DNA of 9,313 bases, taken from NCBI GenBank assembly GCA_030671745.1, contig DAOVHT010000040.1, positions 1-9,313 of the forward strand, given 5' to 3'. The notes under the pieces were generated by a model that saw only the letters and a list, made by a program, of their open reading frames with translations, searched no databases and was not told the DNA's origin. Origin of the DNA: Candidatus Nanohaloarchaea archaeon (GTDB lineage Archaea > EX4484-52 > GLR71). A program made the position numbers and the translations under genes. The first letter of the stretch is position 1, and every line of letters begins with the position of its first letter. Shown in pieces: positions 5,956 through 9,313 of this stretch.

Positions 5956-6396
5956 ATGTCAAAATTATATGCAGCTATAAGGGTCAGAGGTACCGTGGGC
6001 ATAAGGAAAGAGATAAAATATACTCTTGAATCTTTGAGGCTTACAAAACCTAATCATTGTGTCATCATTCCAAAAAATGAATACATGGATGGTATGCTTA
6101 ATAAAGCAAAGGATTATATCACTTGGGGTGAAGTCTCTGATGATATGTTGAACGATCTTGTATCTAAAAGAGGTAGGATCAGTTCTAAATTATTTGCTGA
6201 TAGTAAAATTGCGGCATCTGCTGTCAAAAAGATTAAAGATGGTAAGATTAATGATTCTGGCATAAGACCTGTATTCAGACTTTCTCCACCTGTAAAAGGA
6301 CATGAACGTGGTGGTATAAAAAGAACTTTTGTTCAGAAAGGTGCATTAGGTTATAGGGGAGAAAAGATTAATGATCTTCTTGTCAAGATGATCTAA
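5956..6396 (+). CDS. rpl30: 50S ribosomal protein L30 (uL30)
   Basis: uL30 is a large-subunit protein near 5S rRNA. Archaeal members are longer (about 150 residues) than the bacterial 60-residue form, and this one has 146. The N-terminal ferredoxin-like unit reads YAAIRVRGTVGIRKEIKYTL (4-23) and ESLRLTKPNHCVIIP (24-38), typical of the family. The archaeal extension then shows KDYITWGEVS (51-60), LVSKRGRISS and FRLSPPVKGHERGGIKRTF (near 110-128), ending with a GALGYRGEKINDLL stretch. It sits between uS5 and uL15 as in other Archaea. Confidence 0.96.
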   Translation: MSKLYAAIRVRGTVGIRKEIKYTLESLRLTKPNHCVIIPKNEYMDGMLNKAKDYITWGEVSDDMLNDLVSKRGRISSKLFADSKIAASAVKKIKDGKINDSGIRPVFRLSPPVKGHERGGIKRTFVQKGALGYRGEKINDLLVKMI

Positions 6397-6410
6397 ATAT
6401 ATCCAATTTC

Positions 6411-6415
6411 GTGAT
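6411..6415 (+). promoter_or_regulatory. Shine-Dalgarno GTGAT that mimics a GTG start (uL15)
   Basis: GTGAT is 4 nt before ATG 6420, with GTG-ATC-AAT-ATG in frame. The start is set at 6420. Confidence 0.7.
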
Positions 6416-6419
6416 CAAT

Positions 6420-6869
6420 ATGGTTGTAAACAAGACAAAAAAAGTACGGAAACTCAGAGGTTCCAGGACTCATGCATGGGGTTCTCCTAAAAAACATAGG
6501 GGTGCAGGAAGCCGTGGTGGTCGAGGTATGGCCGGTTCCGGAAAGAAAGGACAACAGAAAATGACAGCGCTTCATAATATTAAACAAAGGATTGGTAAAT
6601 CCGGTTTTGTCAGACCTACGAAAGTTATAACTGTTGATGTGACTATCAATCTGTCTCGGATTGAACTTAATCTTGATACATATCTAGCATCTGGCGTGGC
6701 TATCAAGTCGGGTGCGGTATATGCTATTGATTTAGATAAAGCGGGAGTACAAAAAGTTTTAGGTAGTGGTATTGTCATCTCAAAGATGAATATCACTGCA
6801 AAGAAATTTTCAAGCACTGCTGTTGAGAAAATTGAGAAAGCCGGCGGGAAAGCAATAGTTTTAGAGTGA
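6420..6869 (+). CDS. rpl15: 50S ribosomal protein L15 (uL15)
   Basis: uL15 is an assembly protein of the large subunit with an extended basic N-terminus threaded into 23S rRNA and a globular C-terminus. The 149 residues match archaeal length. The N-terminal signature contains KKVRKLRGSRTHAWGSPKKH and then RGAGSRGGRGMAGSGKKG (27-44), the Gly/Arg-rich region with the archaeal HxWGSxKKHRGxGSRGGRG form. The C-terminal half ends in KVLGSGIVISKMNITAKKFS and AVEKIEKAGGKAIVLE, typical for the family. It is the last ribosomal gene before a 144-nt spacer and probably ends the first transcript. Confidence 0.96.
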   Translation: MVVNKTKKVRKLRGSRTHAWGSPKKHRGAGSRGGRGMAGSGKKGQQKMTALHNIKQRIGKSGFVRPTKVITVDVTINLSRIELNLDTYLASGVAIKSGAVYAIDLDKAGVQKVLGSGIVISKMNITAKKFSSTAVEKIEKAGGKAIVLE

Positions 6870-6886
6870 TCTTTTACTAGATTTCT

Positions 6887-6904
6887 GGTTTTTTTGGTTT
6901 TTTT
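6887..6904 (+). terminator. Double T-tract transcription terminator after uL15
   Basis: A 9-bp unit GGTTTTTTT occurs twice in tandem (6887-6895 and 6896-6904), giving two runs of seven T on the coding strand, followed by five T at 6914-6918. Archaeal termination commonly uses such T-rich tracts without a hairpin. The place, 18-35 nt past the uL15 stop, fits the end of the ribosomal transcript. Confidence 0.6.
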
Positions 6905-6915
6905 GTATATATCTT

Positions 6916-6924
6916 TTTATATAT
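6916..6924 (+). promoter_or_regulatory. TATA box of the putative secY promoter
   Basis: TTTATATAT closely matches the archaeal TATA consensus and lies about 90 nt before the secY start. A transcript would begin roughly 25 nt downstream, near 6945-6952, leaving a leader of about 60 nt with GGTG at 7002-7005. A second AT-rich element CATATATAG follows at 6932-6940. No clear BRE is identified. Confidence 0.5.
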
Positions 6925-7013
6925 GGTTTTTCATATATAGTTAGTAGGCATTTACGTTGTCTGTTCTTGTCTTAATTAATGTTGTTTGAACATGTGTTTA
7001 TGGTGTATATTTA

Positions 7014-8375
7014 ATGAATTATGAGTCTCTGATACAGAAGCTTCCTGGTGTAGCAAAACCAATCAAGAAACTTACATTTAAGGAAAAGCTTAAATGGACT
7101 CTTGCAGGTCTTCTTTTCTATTATATTCTTTCAGAGATTGCAGTATGGGGTGTTGCTTCAACAGCTATCGCTCAATTTCAGGCACTTGAAGATATCATGG
7201 GTGCAAGTTTCGGTTCTATAATCACGTTAGGTATAGGTCCTATCGTTACATCAAGCATCTTTCTGCAGCTGTTGACAGGGTCGGGTATACTTAATTGGGA
7301 TATGTCGACACATCATGGAAAAGTCATGTTTCAGGGAACTCAGAAGTTATTGACTTATGTGCTGTGTTTTGTAGAGGCTGCTGCGTACACGCTTATGGGT
7401 GCGATAGAACCTATGAATTTCTTACCTTTGACTGTAGGTCTTGTCATATTCCAGATTGCTCTTGGTGGAATCATAATTGTATTTTTAGATGAAGTTGTGA
7501 GTAAATGGGGTTTCGGTTCAGGTGTATCTCTTTTCATTGCTGCAGGTGTCAGTAAACAGATATTTCTGAGATTGTTCAATCCATTCGGCACTACCGGTAC
7601 TCCGTCTGGTGTCATTCCTTATTTCATTCAGTCTATTCTGTCGGGTGTTCCTGATTTCTTAGCGCTTTTGCCTGTACTTACAACATTATTCATATTCGGT
7701 ATGGTCGTCTATGCTCAGGCTATGCGTGTAGAGATACCTTTGGCATTCGGTTCTGTACGTGGTTTCGGTAGGAAATGGCCATTGAAGTTCATATATACTT
7801 CAGTCATTCCTGTTATCCTTGCTGCAGCACTTCTGATCAACTTTAAGGTATGGGGTCAGCTTTTGGCATCGCGTGGATTCCCGCTTCTGGGTACTTTCAG
7901 TGCCGATGGTGCTCCATTGTCTGGTCTTGTATATTATCTTAGTCCTCCCTCTAACTTCATATGGAATCTTGTTACGCTCAATATAGTCTTTGATGATGTA
8001 TTGAGAGTTATCATATATACTACATTTTTTGTGGTAGCCAGTGTTGTGTTCTCAATATTCTGGATGCACAGTTCTAATATGGACTCCCGTTCAGTTGCGA
8101 AGCAGATACAGAACAGTGGTATGCAGATTCCTGGTTTCAGGAGAGATATACGGGTTGTAGAAAGAGTCCTTGACAGGTATATTCCAAGTCTTGCAGTCTT
8201 AGGTGGTGCATTTGTCGGTCTACTTGCGGCATTCGCTGATCTGACCGGGGCGCTTGCGGGCGGTACGGGTATACTGTTGGCTGTCATGATTATCTATCAG
8301 CTGTATGAAGAAGTATCGGTGCAGCATGTTGAGGATATGTATCCTTCACTCAGAAAATTCATGGGCAAGACGTGA
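7014..8375 (+). CDS. secY: Preprotein translocase subunit SecY
   Basis: SecY is the membrane channel through which proteins are secreted or inserted into the cytoplasmic membrane, with SecE and Sec61beta as partners (not in this window). The 453 residues and about ten hydrophobic segments match the archaeal family. TM1 begins near 26. The plug and following helix region has SFGSIITLGIGPIVTSSIFL (65-84) with the LLTGSGIL turn. The cytoplasmic loop between TM6 and TM7 contains GSVRGFGRKWPLKFIYTS (246-263), and the next loop contains SGMQIPGFRRDIRVVERVL (368-386), both ribosome-contact regions. TM10 carries GALAGGTGILLAVMIIYQLY (412-431). Bases here look richer in G+C than in the ribosomal genes. 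GGTG at 7002-7005 is 8 nt upstream. In many Archaea adk follows; here an EMC3 homologue follows after 5 nt. Confidence 0.97.
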   Translation: MNYESLIQKLPGVAKPIKKLTFKEKLKWTLAGLLFYYILSEIAVWGVASTAIAQFQALEDIMGASFGSIITLGIGPIVTSSIFLQLLTGSGILNWDMSTHHGKVMFQGTQKLLTYVLCFVEAAAYTLMGAIEPMNFLPLTVGLVIFQIALGGIIIVFLDEVVSKWGFGSGVSLFIAAGVSKQIFLRLFNPFGTTGTPSGVIPYFIQSILSGVPDFLALLPVLTTLFIFGMVVYAQAMRVEIPLAFGSVRGFGRKWPLKFIYTSVIPVILAAALLINFKVWGQLLASRGFPLLGTFSADGAPLSGLVYYLSPPSNFIWNLVTLNIVFDDVLRVIIYTTFFVVASVVFSIFWMHSSNMDSRSVAKQIQNSGMQIPGFRRDIRVVERVLDRYIPSLAVLGGAFVGLLAAFADLTGALAGGTGILLAVMIIYQLYEEVSVQHVEDMYPSLRKFMGKT

Positions 8376-8376
8376 T
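8372..8376 (+). promoter_or_regulatory. Shine-Dalgarno GTGAT overlapping the secY stop
   Basis: GTGAT is 4 nt before ATG 8381 and contains the secY stop TGA (8373-8375). This arrangement suggests translational coupling. The GTG at 8372 is also in frame with the downstream gene but is read here as part of the ribosome binding site. Confidence 0.7.
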
Positions 8377-8380
8377 ACTT

Positions 8381-9082
8381 ATGGTTGATCTTATCATCAA
8401 TATCGGCAATATCCTATTCAGCCCACTTCTAGGTCTTGAACCGGTGTATACTGTTTCCCTTGTTGCATTTTTCTTGTCTTTAGTATTTGTGATTGCTAAT
8501 AAGGTGTTGGTCAATCAGGATAAGTTGAAGCATGTCAAACGTGAAATGAAAACTGTACAGAAGCAGATCAAGAAAGCGAAAGCAAAGAACAATGAGAAAG
8601 AGATGAAAAATCTTTGGGCCAAGAGCATGAAGCTGAACCATCAGCAGCTCAAGATGGTACTTAAACCTATGATGGTGTCTATGCTTCTGATATTTATGGT
8701 ATTTCCATGGATGAAATTTACTTATGGTGATGTAATATCTCCTGTCAATGAGTCCTCTGCACTTTTTGTGCGCGGTGATTTTGAGAATCCGTTTACTGTG
8801 CATGTGGGTGTCGGTGGGGGCGAGGTCACTTTTGTTGATGATGTCACCGGTAAAGTATATTCATTGGGGGATACGGTGATGCTTTCTGGAATGGAATGGA
8901 TCATCGAGTATAAACCGTCGTCTGGCGGGGATGATATGTCATCTGTTGTGTTCAAGACCATGAAAGTCAAGTTGCCGATCAGTCTTCCGTTGGTCGGAGG
9001 TTTTGTGGGCTGGCTTGGTATGTACATACTTATGTCGATACCGTCTACAATCATCTTAAGGAAATTGTTTGGTGTGCAGTGA
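8381..9082 (+). CDS. EMC3/TMCO1/Get1-type membrane insertase (DUF106 family, Oxa1 superfamily)
   Basis: The archaeal DUF106 family belongs to the Oxa1/YidC superfamily and is thought to insert membrane proteins, in some lineages next to the Sec channel. The 233-residue product has the family layout. An N-terminal hydrophobic part leads to TM1 (about 22-42). A charged coiled coil rich in Lys, Gln and Glu follows (about 46-90). TM2 is at about 96-114 and TM3 at about 202-225, the latter with the family ending GWLGMYILMSIPSTIILRK. Between TM2 and TM3 an exterior region of about 85 residues (115-199) with beta-like, glycine-rich sequence is longer than in short family members of roughly 190 residues. 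The gene starts 5 nt after secY, with its ribosome binding site overlapping the secY stop. adk, often placed between them, is absent. Confidence 0.9.
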   Translation: MVDLIINIGNILFSPLLGLEPVYTVSLVAFFLSLVFVIANKVLVNQDKLKHVKREMKTVQKQIKKAKAKNNEKEMKNLWAKSMKLNHQQLKMVLKPMMVSMLLIFMVFPWMKFTYGDVISPVNESSALFVRGDFENPFTVHVGVGGGEVTFVDDVTGKVYSLGDTVMLSGMEWIIEYKPSSGGDDMSSVVFKTMKVKLPISLPLVGGFVGWLGMYILMSIPSTIILRKLFGVQ

Positions 9083-9218
9083 TTGAGGATAAAGGATAGA
9101 AAAGCAGATATGGGTTATAATGTGTTTATTTTAAAAAGATTTGTGTTGAAATTGATATCTATTGATTAATAGTCATGTTTATGTTTAAGTTATTAATTTA
9201 GTAAAGGAGATGTTGAAT
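9083..9218 (+). promoter_or_regulatory. Spacer before eL34 with possible promoter
   Basis: This 136-nt AT-rich gap contains no convincing ORF. TTTATTTTAAAAA at 9125-9137 and TTTATGTTTAAG near 9178-9189 are weak TATA-like candidates; the second would put a start near 9205-9214. The eL34 ribosome binding site GGAGA (9206-9210) differs in type from the GGTG/GTGAT sites upstream, which fits a separate transcription unit. Neither promoter is certain. Confidence 0.3.
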
Positions 9219-9313
9219 ATGGAACCACGATTTAGGTCAAGATCATTTAAAAGGATAGAAACTAGCCTTCCTGGCGGAAACAATGTCCTTCATTATAGGC
9301 GTAAAGGTGTAGC
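9219..9313 (+). CDS. rpl34e: 50S ribosomal protein L34e (eL34), 5' part only
   Basis: The first 31 codons of eL34 are present; the gene runs off the end of the window. The opening MEPRFRSRSFKRIETSLPGG and then NNVLHYRRKGV match the archaeal eL34 start (PR.RSRSFRR.....PGG..V.HY..RK). eL34 is an archaeal/eukaryotic large-subunit protein with a zinc ribbon located later in the protein, beyond this window. GGAGA at 9206-9210 lies 8 nt upstream. In Archaea eL34 commonly follows the DUF106 gene, in front of cmk, eL14 and truB, so the order continues as expected. Confidence 0.9.
   Translation, partial: MEPRFRSRSFKRIETSLPGGNNVLHYRRKGV

Noticed and set aside
7934..8287. 117-codon minus-strand frame opposite secY
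   Set aside because: It is antisense to conserved SecY transmembrane and loop motifs, with no recognisable product.
1..9313. tRNA genes, CRISPR arrays, transposons, toxin-antitoxin or defence genes
   Set aside because: Nearly all DNA is accounted for by conserved ribosomal and Sec genes on one strand. No spaced direct repeats, inverted terminal repeats or cloverleaf-like segments were seen.

Overview
The window is a stretch of an archaeal chromosome. It carries the S10/spc-type ribosomal protein cluster followed by the protein-insertion genes secY and an EMC3/DUF106 homologue. The archaeal assignment rests on the gene content and order: uL14-uL24-eS4-uL5-uS14-uS8-uL6-eL32-[zinc ribbon]-eL19-uL18-uS5-uL30-uL15-secY-EMC3/DUF106-eL34. 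The proteins eS4, eL32, eL19 and eL34 do not occur in bacteria. Promoter signals are TATA-like, and genes are tightly packed without introns. The DNA is AT-rich. The absence of adk between secY and the DUF106 gene, and the N-terminally extended uS14, would fit a DPANN-type lineage (Woesearchaeota/Pacearchaeota-like). That placement is inference from memory and was not tested by a tree.

Layout. Positions 1-6869 form one dense same-strand block of ribosomal protein genes, starting with the 3' end of uL14, with gaps of 12-63 nt and almost every start preceded by a GGTG/GTGAT Shine-Dalgarno sequence. One member does not belong to the textbook cluster: a 58-residue CX2C-X16-CX2C zinc-ribbon protein at 3962-4138, between eL32 and eL19. 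It has a strong Shine-Dalgarno sequence of its own and is too short for many gene callers. After uL15 there is a 144-nt spacer (6870-7013) with two 7-T tracts followed by a good archaeal TATA box. This looks like the end of one transcript and the start of a secY transcript.

Positions 7014-9082 encode SecY and an EMC3/TMCO1/Get1-type (DUF106) Oxa1-superfamily insertase. They are separated by 5 nt, with the secY stop codon lying inside the Shine-Dalgarno sequence of the second gene. A 136-nt spacer then leads to the 5' end of eL34, which runs off the window.

How the genes work together: the ribosomal proteins build both subunits, mostly the central large-subunit set plus the small-subunit decoding and head proteins. 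SecY and the EMC3 homologue handle co-translational membrane insertion at the exit of the same ribosomes. Points of interest are the extra zinc-ribbon gene, lysine-rich low-complexity tails on uL24, eL32 and uL18, the extended uS14, the loss or relocation of adk, the large exterior domain in the EMC3 homologue, and a Shine-Dalgarno type that creates false in-frame GTG starts in six genes. Most of the window is otherwise conserved housekeeping DNA.
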